A stretch of DNA of 40,695 bases, taken from contig CAKTMK010000019.1 in the NCBI GenBank assembly GCA_934574045.1, forward strand, positions 1 to 40,695. Reading direction: 5' to 3'. Shown in pieces: positions 1-6,708 of the stretch (positions are counted from its first letter, which is position 1; each line of letters opens with the position of its first letter). Position numbers and translations under genes: made by a program. The notes beneath the pieces were generated by a model. The model saw nothing but the letters and a program-made list of their open reading frames with translations. It ran no database searches and was not told the DNA's origin. This DNA is from an uncultured Oscillibacter sp. (GTDB lineage: Bacteria; Bacillota; Clostridia; Oscillospirales; Oscillospiraceae).

Positions 1-1352
1 CAGATGGAGCCCTGAGAGGTGGAGCCGTTGGAGGAGACGACCTCGCTCACCACGCGGATGGCGTAGGGGAACTCCTCCACGGAGGGGAGCACCGGCAGCA
101 GCGCGCGCTCAGCCAGCGCGCCGTGGCCGATCTCGCGGCGTCCGGGGCTGCGGGCGGGCTTCGCCTCGCCGACGGAGTAGCCGGGGAAGTTGTAGTGGTG
201 CATATAGCGCTTTTCCGTCTCTTCCCAGATGGTGTCCAGCTTCTGGTTGGCGGAGAGGGTGTCCAGCGTGCAGGCGGAGAGTACCTGTGTCTGGCCGCGG
301 GTGAACAGGCCGGAGCCGTGGACCCGGGGCAGGATGCCAACCTCAGCGGCCAGCGGACGGATCTCGTTCTTCTGGCGGCCGTCCACGCGGTGGCCCTCCA
401 GCAGCCAGGCCTTGACGATCTTCTTCTGGAACTTGTAGGTGATCTCGTCCAGATACTGGTCCATGTTGGGATAGTCCGCAAGGAACAGCTCGTGCCACTT
501 CTCGATGAGCTGGTTCCAGCGGGCCTCGCGCACGTTCTTGTCGTCGGTGTCCATGGCGGCCTTGGCGTCGTCCATGGTGGCGGAAACGATCTTGTCAAAC
601 AGCTCCTGATCGAAGTCCGCATGGGGATAGTCGAACTTGGGCTTGCCGATCTCGCTGACCATGCGGCCGATCAGCTCGATCTGCTTCTGATTCTCCTGAT
701 GGGCCAGCTGGATGGCCTTGAACATGGTGTCGTTGTCCACCTGATTGGCGCCGGCCTCGATCATGACCACCTTCTTGCCGGTGGAGACCACGGTCACGTC
801 CAGATCGGAGACCTTGCGCTGCTCGCTGTTGGGGTTGAGGACCAGCTCGCCGTCCACAAGGCCCACCTTCAGCGCGCCCACGGGGCCGTTCCACGGAATG
901 TCGGAAATGGCCAGCGCGGCGGAGGTGCCGATCAGGGCCGCGATCTCGGGAGAGCAGTCGTGATCCACGCTCATGACGGTGGCCATGATGGACACGTCGT
1001 TGCGGAAGTCATAGGGGAACAGGGGCCGGATGGGCCGGTCGATGACGCGGGCGGTCAGGATGCCCTTTTCACCGGGACGGCCCTCGCGGCGGTTGAAGCT
1101 GCCGGGGATGCGGCCCACGGAGTACATCTTCTCCTCAAAGTCCACGCTCAGGGGGAAGAAGTCGATGCCGTCCCGGGGACGGGCGGAGGCGGTGGCGCAC
1201 ACCAGCACGCGGGTGTCGCCGTAGCCCACCATGACGGCGGCGTTGGCCAGCTCGGCCAGCTTGCCGACCTCCAGAAACAGGGGGCGGCCCGCCAGATCCA
1301 TCTCATATCTGCGGTAGTTGGGGAACTGTCTTTTGGTAATGATCGTTGACAT
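1..1352 (-). CDS. pnp: Polyribonucleotide nucleotidyltransferase (PNPase), N-terminal ~450 residues, partial
   Basis: PNPase degrades RNA 3' to 5' by phosphorolysis and is part of the mRNA turnover machinery in the cytoplasm. The protein starts MSTIITKRQF and shows the first RNase PH-like domain (for example GDTRVLVCATAS and PRDGIDFFPLSVD near residues 45-70), then GSFNRREGRPGEKGILTAR and DRPIRPLF. The helical linker follows, and the second RNase PH domain begins around HRVDGRQKNEIRPL. The window ends inside that domain at GSTSQGS, so the second catalytic core, the KH and the S1 domains lie outside. The ATG at 1352-1350 is preceded by AAAAGGAG at good spacing. It lies downstream of rpsO on the same strand, the usual bacterial order. 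A strong leader hairpin separates the two genes. Confidence 0.97.
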   Translation of the reverse strand, partial: MSTIITKRQFPNYRRYEMDLAGRPLFLEVGKLAELANAAVMVGYGDTRVLVCATASARPRDGIDFFPLSVDFEEKMYSVGRIPGSFNRREGRPGEKGILTARVIDRPIRPLFPYDFRNDVSIMATVMSVDHDCSPEIAALIGTSAALAISDIPWNGPVGALKVGLVDGELVLNPNSEQRKVSDLDVTVVSTGKKVVMIEAGANQVDNDTMFKAIQLAHQENQKQIELIGRMVSEIGKPKFDYPHADFDQELFDKIVSATMDDAKAAMDTDDKNVREARWNQLIEKWHELFLADYPNMDQYLDEITYKFQKKIVKAWLLEGHRVDGRQKNEIRPLAAEVGILPRVHGSGLFTRGQTQVLSACTLDTLSANQKLDTIWEETEKRYMHHYNFPGYSVGEAKPARSPGRREIGHGALAERALLPVLPSVEEFPYAIRVVSEVVSSNGSTSQGSI

Positions 1353-1396
1353 GGGTTTGCTCCTTTTCATTTGAAGTTCCCGCGGGAGCCGGGCCG

Positions 1397-1446
1397 TTAG
1401 CACTTGAATCAGCGTCCGGCCTTCCGGGCGTTGATTCAACTGCTAA
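1397..1446 (-). promoter_or_regulatory. Long near-perfect hairpin in the pnp leader
   Basis: TTAGCA at 1397-1402 pairs with TGCTAA at 1441-1446. TTGAATCA at 1404-1411 pairs with TGATTCAA at 1432-1439. A GC-rich apical stem closes on a CCTT loop at 1420-1423. The stem is about 22 bp with one mismatch and lies about 45 nt upstream of the pnp start. A second GC-rich element with TTTCCC/GGGAAA arms lies at about 1457-1476. In E. coli the pnp leader carries a long stem cut by RNase III for autoregulation. An equivalent role here is inference. Confidence 0.6.
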
Positions 1447-1474
1447 AGGTGTACGGTTTCCCGCGGCGCGGGGA

Positions 1475-1520
1475 AAAATATGAGAAAAGGGGGCGGTGCA
1501 GAAGCTACTACACCGCCCTC
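1475..1520 (-). terminator. Intrinsic terminator/attenuator after rpsO
   Basis: On the minus strand GGGCGGTG pairs with CACCGCCC (arms at 1511-1518 and 1491-1498) across a 12-nt loop, followed by CCTTTTCTCATATTTTT. It begins just after the rpsO stop, so only part of the transcription may read through into pnp. Confidence 0.75.
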
Positions 1521-1528
1521 GTTTCAAC

Positions 1529-1795
1529 TTACTTACGGATGCCCAGCTTGGCGATCAGGGCGCGGTAACGCTCGATGTCCTTCTTCTGGAGATAGTCCAG
1601 CAGAGAACGGCGCTTGCCGACCATCATGATAAGGCCCCGGTTGGAGTGCTTATCCTGAGGATTGGCCTTCATGTGCTGGGTAAGCACATTGATCCGCTCG
1701 GTCAGAATGGCGATCTGGACCTCGGGAGAGCCGGTGTCCGTGGGATGGGTGCGGTTGGCGTCGATGATAGCGGTCTTTTCTTCCTTGCGCAGCAT
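1529..1795 (-). CDS. rpsO: 30S ribosomal protein S15
   Basis: S15 binds 16S rRNA early in assembly of the 30S platform. The 88-residue product MLRKEEKTAIID...LIAKLGIRK matches the normal family length and carries the family signature around THPTDTGSPEVQIAILTERI, then HSNRGLIMMVGKRRSLLDYL. The start at 1795 is chosen over the upstream in-frame ATG at 1816 because AAGGTGG lies about 8 nt before it and because S15 proteins begin at this point. A strong promoter lies about 100 nt upstream and a terminator directly downstream. pnp follows on the same strand, the common bacterial arrangement. Confidence 0.97.
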   Translation of the reverse strand: MLRKEEKTAIIDANRTHPTDTGSPEVQIAILTERINVLTQHMKANPQDKHSNRGLIMMVGKRRSLLDYLQKKDIERYRALIAKLGIRK

Positions 1796-1897
1796 AATGA
1801 TATCCACCTTTTTCAAAAATTACCCGCAGGACTGCGTTCAGGCCGGTGAGAGCCGTGGACGAAGCGCCGGGGCGCCGCAGAATTTGCGTGCTTAGTC

Positions 1898-1926
1898 ACT
1901 ATATCATAAGGTTTCCCGCTTGTAAA
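1898..1926 (-). promoter_or_regulatory. Sigma-70-type promoter of rpsO
   Basis: On the minus strand TTTACA (comp 1926-1921) and TATAGT (comp 1903-1898) are separated by exactly 17 bp. The leader to the rpsO start is about 100 nt, long enough for S15 autoregulation, although no specific fold was identified. Confidence 0.75.
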
Positions 1927-1967
1927 GAGAATTTTCCCGTTCAAAACCGGATTTTTCAAAATATCGC

Positions 1968-1996
1968 TTGACAAAACCGCCACGGGGATGTAATCT
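1968..1996 (+). promoter_or_regulatory. Promoter of the gntR-ABC operon
   Basis: A perfect TTGACA (1968-1973) and TAATCT (1991-1996) are spaced by 17 bp. It is divergent from the rpsO promoter. Confidence 0.75.
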
Positions 1997-1997
1997 A

Positions 1998-2022
1998 ACT
2001 GTACTAATACGGATAATACAGT
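1998..2022 (+). promoter_or_regulatory. Probable GntR operator (inverted repeat)
   Basis: ACTGTA (1998-2003) and TACAGT (2017-2022) form an inverted repeat separated by 13 bp. It lies immediately after the -10 element, where bound repressor would block transcription. YtrA-type GntR regulators bind such TGTA...TACA repeats upstream of their own ABC operon, so autorepression is the likely reading. Confidence 0.6.
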
Positions 2023-2057
2023 GCCGCCGTCAGGGCGGACAACACGGAGGTGGAGAG

Positions 2058-2420
2058 ATGATCTGCCTGAACTACCGGGACTCGCGGCCCATCTACGAAC
2101 AGATCAAGGATGAGCTGCGCAAGCTGATCGTCACCGGCGCGATGGCGGCGGGGGAAAAGCTGCCGTCGGTGCGCGCGCTGGCCACGCAGCTGAGCATCAA
2201 TCCGAACACCATCCAGCGGGCCTATAACGATCTGGAGGGCGAGGGGTATATCTACTCCGTGCCCGGAAAGGGCAGCTTTGCCAGCGACCGGGGCGACGCG
2301 GACGCCCAGCGGCGGGCGCTGCTGTGCGGCAAGGTGCGGGAGCTGGTGCGGGAGCTGCGGGAGCTGGGCGTGACGCAGGAGGAGCTTGCGGCGCTTTTGA
2401 GAGAGGGGGAGACGAAATGA
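2058..2420 (+). CDS. GntR family (YtrA-type) transcriptional regulator
   Basis: This is a 120-residue DNA-binding protein with an N-terminal winged helix-turn-helix (YRDSRPIYEQIKDELRKLI; GEKLPSVRALATQLSINPNT; RAYNDLEGEGYIYSVPGKGS) and only a short helical tail (about residues 80-120). It lacks a large effector domain, which is the layout of the YtrA subfamily that controls ABC transporter operons in response to cell-envelope stress. The start at 2058 is set by GGAGGTGGAGAG just upstream; the in-frame sequence before it overlaps the promoter. The stop overlaps the ATP-binding protein gene by 4 nt (ATGA), so the genes are translationally coupled. The inverted repeat over the promoter suggests autoregulation. 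Its ligand is not evident from the sequence. Confidence 0.93.
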   Translation: MICLNYRDSRPIYEQIKDELRKLIVTGAMAAGEKLPSVRALATQLSINPNTIQRAYNDLEGEGYIYSVPGKGSFASDRGDADAQRRALLCGKVRELVRELRELGVTQEELAALLREGETK

Positions 2421-3313
2421 TCGAGATCCGTGACGCGGTAAAGCGGTTTGACGGTTTCGCGGCGCTGGACGGCGTGACGCTGACGGTGCCCACGGGGGCG
2501 GTATACGGTCTGGTGGGACCCAACGGCGCGGGAAAGTCCACGCTGCTGCGCTGCCTTTCCGGCATTTACCGGACGGACAGCGGCTCCGTGACGGTGGACG
2601 GCGCGCCGGTCTGGGAGGACCCGGCGGTGAAGGGGCGCGTCAGCTCCATCCCGGACGACTGGTTCTATTTTCTTCAGGCCAGCACGCAGGACATGATGAA
2701 GCTCTACCGGGGCCTGTACCCCGCGTTTTCCATGGAGCGGTATGAAAAGCTGGAAAAGGTCTTTCCCATCGACCCGAAAAAGCCCATCCGCCACCTGAGC
2801 AAGGGGATGCAGAAGCAGGCGGCCTTCTGGCTGACCATGTGCTGTATGCCGGAGTATCTTCTGCTGGACGAGCCGGTGGACGGTCTGGACCCGGTGATGC
2901 GCCGCCAGGTGTGGTCGCTGGTGCTGGACGACGTGGCGGAGCGGGGCACCACGGTGCTGGTCTCCAGCCACAACCTGCGGGAGCTGGAGGACGTGTGCGA
3001 CCACGTGGGCATTCTGGACCACGGCAAGGTGCTGCTGGAGCGGTCGCTGGAGCAGCTTCAGGACAATATGGTCAAGCTGCAGGTGGTGTTCCCGGAGGGG
3101 ATGGACGCCGTTCCGGCGGAGCTTCCCGTGCTGCACGCGGCGAAGCTGGGCCGCATCCACACGCTGATCCTGCGCATGAACGCGCAGAAGGCGGAGGAGC
3201 TGCTGGCGCAGTATCACCCCCTGCTGGTGGACGCGGTGCCGCTGACGCTGGAGGAGATCTTCATTTATGAGCTGGGAGGTGCGGATTATGCCGTTAAAGA
3301 CATCGTCCTCTAA
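2417..3313 (+). CDS. ABC transporter ATP-binding protein (YtrB-like)
   Basis: This 298-residue cytoplasmic ATPase energises the membrane protein encoded next. Walker A is GPNGAGKST at residues 34-42, the signature is LSKGMQKQ at 127-134, and Walker B is YLLLDEP from residue 147, followed by VDGLDPV and the switch SSHNLRELEDVCDHVGIL. The C-terminal 80 residues resemble the accessory region of YtrB/EcsA-like exporters. The signature LSKGM in place of LSGGQ is common in this group. It overlaps gntR upstream and the permease downstream (26 nt). Export of a peptide, lipid or drug is possible; the substrate cannot be read from the sequence. Confidence 0.93.
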   Translation: MIEIRDAVKRFDGFAALDGVTLTVPTGAVYGLVGPNGAGKSTLLRCLSGIYRTDSGSVTVDGAPVWEDPAVKGRVSSIPDDWFYFLQASTQDMMKLYRGLYPAFSMERYEKLEKVFPIDPKKPIRHLSKGMQKQAAFWLTMCCMPEYLLLDEPVDGLDPVMRRQVWSLVLDDVAERGTTVLVSSHNLRELEDVCDHVGILDHGKVLLERSLEQLQDNMVKLQVVFPEGMDAVPAELPVLHAAKLGRIHTLILRMNAQKAEELLAQYHPLLVDAVPLTLEEIFIYELGGADYAVKDIVL

Positions 3314-5333
3314 GGGCGGCTTCAGCGCGGCGCTGCTGCGCAGCGATCTGACCCGCTTCTGGCCGCTGTGGGCGGCGTATACGACTGTTTGGCTGCTGGC
3401 GATGCCCGCGGCGCAGTTCCTGATCCTGTTCCGCCGGAACGGCATATGGGCGCTGGATGATATGCCTGCGCGGCGGCTGGAGGCGGTGGACGCCGCGCTG
3501 GAGGCCGGCAGCGGCTCGGCGACGGTCTTTCTGGCCATCGCCGCGTGCCTGTTCGCCATGGCGCTGTTCTCCTATCTTACCACCGCCCGCTCCGTGGGCT
3601 TCGCCCACGCGCTGCCGGTGAAGCGGGAGGGCCTGTTCCTCACCCATTACGCCGCGGGCGCGGCGGTCTTTCTGACGGTGCATGCCGCGGCGGCGCTGCT
3701 GACCCTTGCCGTCTGGGCGGCGGCGGGCGTGACGCAGTTCTGGGCCGTGGGCGCGTGGTTTTTATCCGTCACGGGCCAGATGCTGTTCTTTTACAGCTTC
3801 GCCGTGTTCTGCGCCATGTTCGCCGGGCAGGTGCTGGCGGTCCCGGCGTTTTACACCATCTTCAACCTGCTGGCCGCGGGGCTGACCTGGATCTTCAACG
3901 CCCTTGCGTCCCAGTTCCTTTACGGCTGGGCGTACAGCGATTTTCCGGACCCGGTGCGCTGGCTGACGCCGGTGTGGGCCCTGACGGACGGCGTGTATTC
4001 CAGCACGCAGCTGGACGCGAACAATGACATCATCGGCTACACCTTCACGGGCCTTCCCACGGTGGCCGCCTACGCGGCGGCGGGGGTGGTTCTCGCGGCG
4101 CTGGCGCTGGCGGTGTACCGCCGGCGGGCCAGCGAGACCGCCGGGGATCTGGTGGCCATCCCGTGGGCAAAGCCCCTGTTCCGGTACGGAATGGGCTTCT
4201 GCGGCGGACTGCTGCTGGGCATGGCGCTGTACAGCTTCCTCTGGAACCAGTTCAGCGGCGGCGCGGTCTCCGCGCCGGCCATGGCGGTGTGCGCGGTGGC
4301 CGGCGGGCTGGCGGCGTACTTCGGGGCGGAGATGCTGCTGCGCAAGTCCTTCCGCGTGGTAAAGGCCAGCTGGCGGGGCGCGGCGGCGCTCTGCGCGGTA
4401 CTGCTGCTGGTGTGCGCGGGCTACGGGCTGGATCTCCTGAAGGTGGAGAGCCGGGTGCCGCAGGCGGATCAGGTCCGGGATGTTTATTTCCAGCTCTACG
4501 GGCAGTATTCCTCCCTCCGGGGGACCGTGGAGGACCCGGCGCTGATCGAGCGGCTCACCGCCCTCCACCAGACGCTGGTGCAGGAGCGGCCCGCGGAGGA
4601 TACGGATTACAGCAGCGGCGTTGACTGCTACGCCTCCGTGACGCTGCGGTATGCGCTGAAAAACGGCGGCAGCCTCTCCCGGGAGTACAGCTTCGCCTAT
4701 TCCGCCGCCGATCTGAAGGATAATACCTCGCCCGCGGCGCAGATGGCCGCGCTGTTCCGGGAGCCGGGAATGCAGATGGCCAGTCTCGGCGGCGATCTGA
4801 ACAGCATCGAGCGCATCACCAGCGGCGAGCTGGAGTACTATTTCAACTATCAGTCCGGCGGCTACTCTCAGGACGCGGCCCCGCTGGACGCCAAGCAGGC
4901 CCGGACGCTGCTGGATGCGTTCGTCCGGGACGTTCAGGCGGGGCACGCCGGCGTGGACGCCATGGACGCCGACGCCTCGCAGGAGAACGACTACGTCAAC
5001 GCGCTGCGGATCTACTATGTGCCCAAGGCGGACCCCAGCCGGCGCTACCAGCAGGACAGCGACACGCTCTACCTTTCCTTCACCACCCACTATACCGAGC
5101 TTCTGGCGGAGCTGGAGAAGCTGGGCCTGAAGGACGATCTCATCACCACCGCAGAGCTGGACCGGCGCATCGGCGTTGACAGCGGCGAGCCCGGCTCCGT
5201 CGGCGTTTACGAAGCGCTTGACGAGGATATGCTTTACGTCCCGGCGGAGGAGGACGCCATTGGGATCATCGGCGGCGCAGACGGCCCCACGGCGGTGTTT
5301 GTCGGCGGCGCGGAAGAAGAGGAAGCTGGCTGA
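3288..5333 (+). CDS. ABC transporter permease-like membrane protein with large C-terminal extracytoplasmic part
   Basis: This 681-residue protein is the membrane partner of the preceding ATPase. Hydrophobic segments lie at about residues 25-45, 80-100, 120-145, 160-190, 195-215, 255-275, 300-320, 330-350 and 365-385. A polar region of about 290 residues follows and is probably extracytoplasmic. The layout resembles YtrC/YtrD-type permeases of Firmicutes operons led by a GntR regulator. The start at 3288 is preceded by GGGAGG; the earlier in-frame ATG at 3267 has no such site. The extreme C-terminus reads AIGIIGGADGPTAVFVGG, a glycine-rich motif like the sodium-site segment of decarboxylase beta subunits. 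It is followed by an acidic end (EEEEAG). The substrate is unknown. Confidence 0.85.
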   Translation: MPLKTSSSKGGFSAALLRSDLTRFWPLWAAYTTVWLLAMPAAQFLILFRRNGIWALDDMPARRLEAVDAALEAGSGSATVFLAIAACLFAMALFSYLTTARSVGFAHALPVKREGLFLTHYAAGAAVFLTVHAAAALLTLAVWAAAGVTQFWAVGAWFLSVTGQMLFFYSFAVFCAMFAGQVLAVPAFYTIFNLLAAGLTWIFNALASQFLYGWAYSDFPDPVRWLTPVWALTDGVYSSTQLDANNDIIGYTFTGLPTVAAYAAAGVVLAALALAVYRRRASETAGDLVAIPWAKPLFRYGMGFCGGLLLGMALYSFLWNQFSGGAVSAPAMAVCAVAGGLAAYFGAEMLLRKSFRVVKASWRGAAALCAVLLLVCAGYGLDLLKVESRVPQADQVRDVYFQLYGQYSSLRGTVEDPALIERLTALHQTLVQERPAEDTDYSSGVDCYASVTLRYALKNGGSLSREYSFAYSAADLKDNTSPAAQMAALFREPGMQMASLGGDLNSIERITSGELEYYFNYQSGGYSQDAAPLDAKQARTLLDAFVRDVQAGHAGVDAMDADASQENDYVNALRIYYVPKADPSRRYQQDSDTLYLSFTTHYTELLAELEKLGLKDDLITTAELDRRIGVDSGEPGSVGVYEALDEDMLYVPAEEDAIGIIGGADGPTAVFVGGAEEEEAG

Positions 5334-5336
5334 GCC

Positions 5337-5999
5337 GTGGCGCGCAGAGAGAGAAAGCGGCGCGTGAACCCGCGCTTTGCCGCCCTGTGCCTGATCGCGG
5401 TCCTCGCGGCGGCGGGAGCCGCCGCGAGGTTCCTGCCCCGGCCCGGAAGCGGGCTGCCGGGAGAGGGCGCGGTCCTGCCGGAGTATGTGACGCAGGAGCT
5501 GCTGACGGAAAATCCCTGGTCCCGGCCCGGAACGCCGCTGGAGGAGATCCGCGGCGTGGTGATCCACTACGTGGGCAATCCGGATACCTCCGCCGCAGCC
5601 AACCGCAATTACTTTGAGAGCCTGAAGGATGGGGCGGAGGACATTTACGCCAGCGCCCACTTCATCGTGGGGCTGGAGGGCGAGGTGGTCCAGTGCATCC
5701 CGCTGACGGAGTGGGCCTACGCGTCCAACAGCCGGAACGGAGACACGGTGTCCGTGGAGGTGTGCCACCCGGACGAGACGGGAGAGTTTTCGCCCGTGAC
5801 CTATGATCGGACGGTGGAGCTGACGGCGTGGCTGTGCAGCACCTTCGGTCTGACGGCGGATGACGTGCTGCGCCATTACGACGTGTCGGGCAAGATCTGC
5901 CCGAAGTATTACGTGGAAAACGAGGACGCGTGGAGCGGCTTTCTGGCGGACGTGGACGCGCGGCTGGCGCAGATGCGGGAGACGCCCCCAAAAAACTGA
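5337..5999 (+). CDS. Membrane-anchored N-acetylmuramoyl-L-alanine amidase (Amidase_2/PGRP fold)
   Basis: This 220-residue enzyme is predicted to cut the amide bond between muramic acid and the stem peptide of peptidoglycan. A basic N-terminus (ARRERKRR) is followed by one hydrophobic segment at about residues 14-31, so it is anchored or exported. The catalytic domain spans about 55-210. The likely zinc ligands are H77 (VVIHYVG), H180 (LRHYDV) and C188 (GKICPKYY), the H-H-C set of T7 lysozyme-like amidases. The GTG start lies 3 nt after the permease stop, so it is probably co-transcribed with the ABC operon. That fits a cell-envelope stress role. No separate wall-binding domain is visible. Confidence 0.88.
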   Translation: MARRERKRRVNPRFAALCLIAVLAAAGAAARFLPRPGSGLPGEGAVLPEYVTQELLTENPWSRPGTPLEEIRGVVIHYVGNPDTSAAANRNYFESLKDGAEDIYASAHFIVGLEGEVVQCIPLTEWAYASNSRNGDTVSVEVCHPDETGEFSPVTYDRTVELTAWLCSTFGLTADDVLRHYDVSGKICPKYYVENEDAWSGFLADVDARLAQMRETPPKN

Positions 6000-6121
6000 A
6001 AATTTCCCCGGAAAAACGGAAACTTTTTTGCCCCGCGCAGCGTTCTATATGCAGAAGGAAAGCCCGCCGTCCGGCGCGGCGGGAGAGTGTGTGCAAATTG
6101 GGAAAGAAGGGAGCTTTTCAA

Positions 6122-6289
6122 ATGGAGAATACGGCGAATAACGCGCTATGGCGCGTCTGGATCGACACGGCGAACCGGATCGTTTCGTTTCATGAGGCGG
6201 AGGGCTTCCGGCCCATGGAGTTTCGCAGCCGGGAGATGTTCCTCTCCTGCGTGGACGAGTACACGGGCCAGCATTACCGCTATCAGTGA
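6122..6289 (+). CDS. Small hypothetical protein, 55 residues
   Basis: This is a 55-residue ORF with a clear ribosome-binding site (AGAAGGGAG about 8 nt before the ATG). It has normal codon use and no signal peptide or membrane segment. The sequence is aromatic and charged (LWRVWIDTANRIVSFHEAEG in the first half, ending in QHYRYQ), consistent with a small soluble folded domain. I do not recognise the family. It lies between the amidase gene and the ileS promoter in the same direction and may be its own unit. A 7-bp GC hairpin at 6063-6083 precedes it without a T-tract. Confidence 0.65.
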   Translation: MENTANNALWRVWIDTANRIVSFHEAEGFRPMEFRSREMFLSCVDEYTGQHYRYQ

Positions 6290-6317
6290 GCAGGCGGAAA
6301 AAGGGAAAAATTCCGTC

Positions 6318-6345
6318 TTGACAAAGGGCCGTTTCGTGGTATAGG
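6318..6345 (+). promoter_or_regulatory. Promoter of the ileS T-box transcript
   Basis: TTGACA (6318-6323) and TATAGG (6340-6345) are separated by 16 bp and lie just before the T-box stem I. Confidence 0.7.
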
Positions 6346-6351
6346 ATAAGT

Positions 6352-6636
6352 GCGAATCAAATATCAGGCGTAGAAAAGGACGAGTAAGGTCCCGATCCCT
6401 GTTCAGAGAGCGGCCCGTTTTGGTGGGAGGGCTGTCGGCGGAAGGACTTGAAAATCACCTTGGAGCCTCCTGCTGAAAGACGACGCGAGTAAGCGTGGAC
6501 GCGTGACGGACGTTATCCCGTCGGCCTGTGACGGCAGGCTGCGAGCGGCCGCGTCCCGTGAGGGGGCGGCAATGAGAGTGGTACCGCAGAGTGTTTTCAA
6601 AACGCTTTGTCTCTTGACGGAGACAAGGCGTTTTTT
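6352..6636 (+). ncRNA. Isoleucine T-box riboswitch (leader of ileS)
   Basis: This leader senses uncharged tRNA-Ile and lets transcription continue into ileS when charging is low. The T-box sequence GAGAGTGGTACCGCAGA lies at 6574-6590. Stem I shows the GAGTA-type internal motif (6381-6387), an AG-bulge region and the apical GGTGGGAGG. The 3' side of the specifier loop is GAAAATCACC (6450-6459), giving an ATC specifier codon at 6454-6456, which is isoleucine and matches the downstream gene. The terminator follows at the 3' end and is mutually exclusive with the T-box antiterminator. Confidence 0.95.
6601..6636 (+). terminator. T-box regulated intrinsic terminator before ileS
   Basis: AACGCTTTGTCTC (6601-6613) pairs with GAGACAAGGCGTT (6620-6632) across the TTGACG loop, followed by a T-run. 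This is the off state of the T-box switch. Confidence 0.92.
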
Positions 6637-6708
6637 ATTTTGCGGCGCGCCGCTGCGGCGCGTTCCGCGCGGAGACAGGAACCAATTTTTCTGAAAAGGA
6701 GACGCAAT

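Noticed and set aside
123..1349. Long plus-strand open frame of 408 codons
   Set aside because: It is the antisense shadow of pnp; the minus-strand translation matches PNPase throughout.
3762..5876. Minus-strand frame of 704 codons opposite the ABC permease and amidase genes
   Set aside because: It spans two real plus-strand genes, is rich in Arg/His/Gln as antisense GC-rich frames are, and shows no domain.
6003..6029. Possible terminator after the amidase gene (TTTCC...GGAAACTTTTTT)
   Set aside because: The stem is only 5 bp with a 10-nt loop. It may weaken transcription, but the support is too thin to list it.
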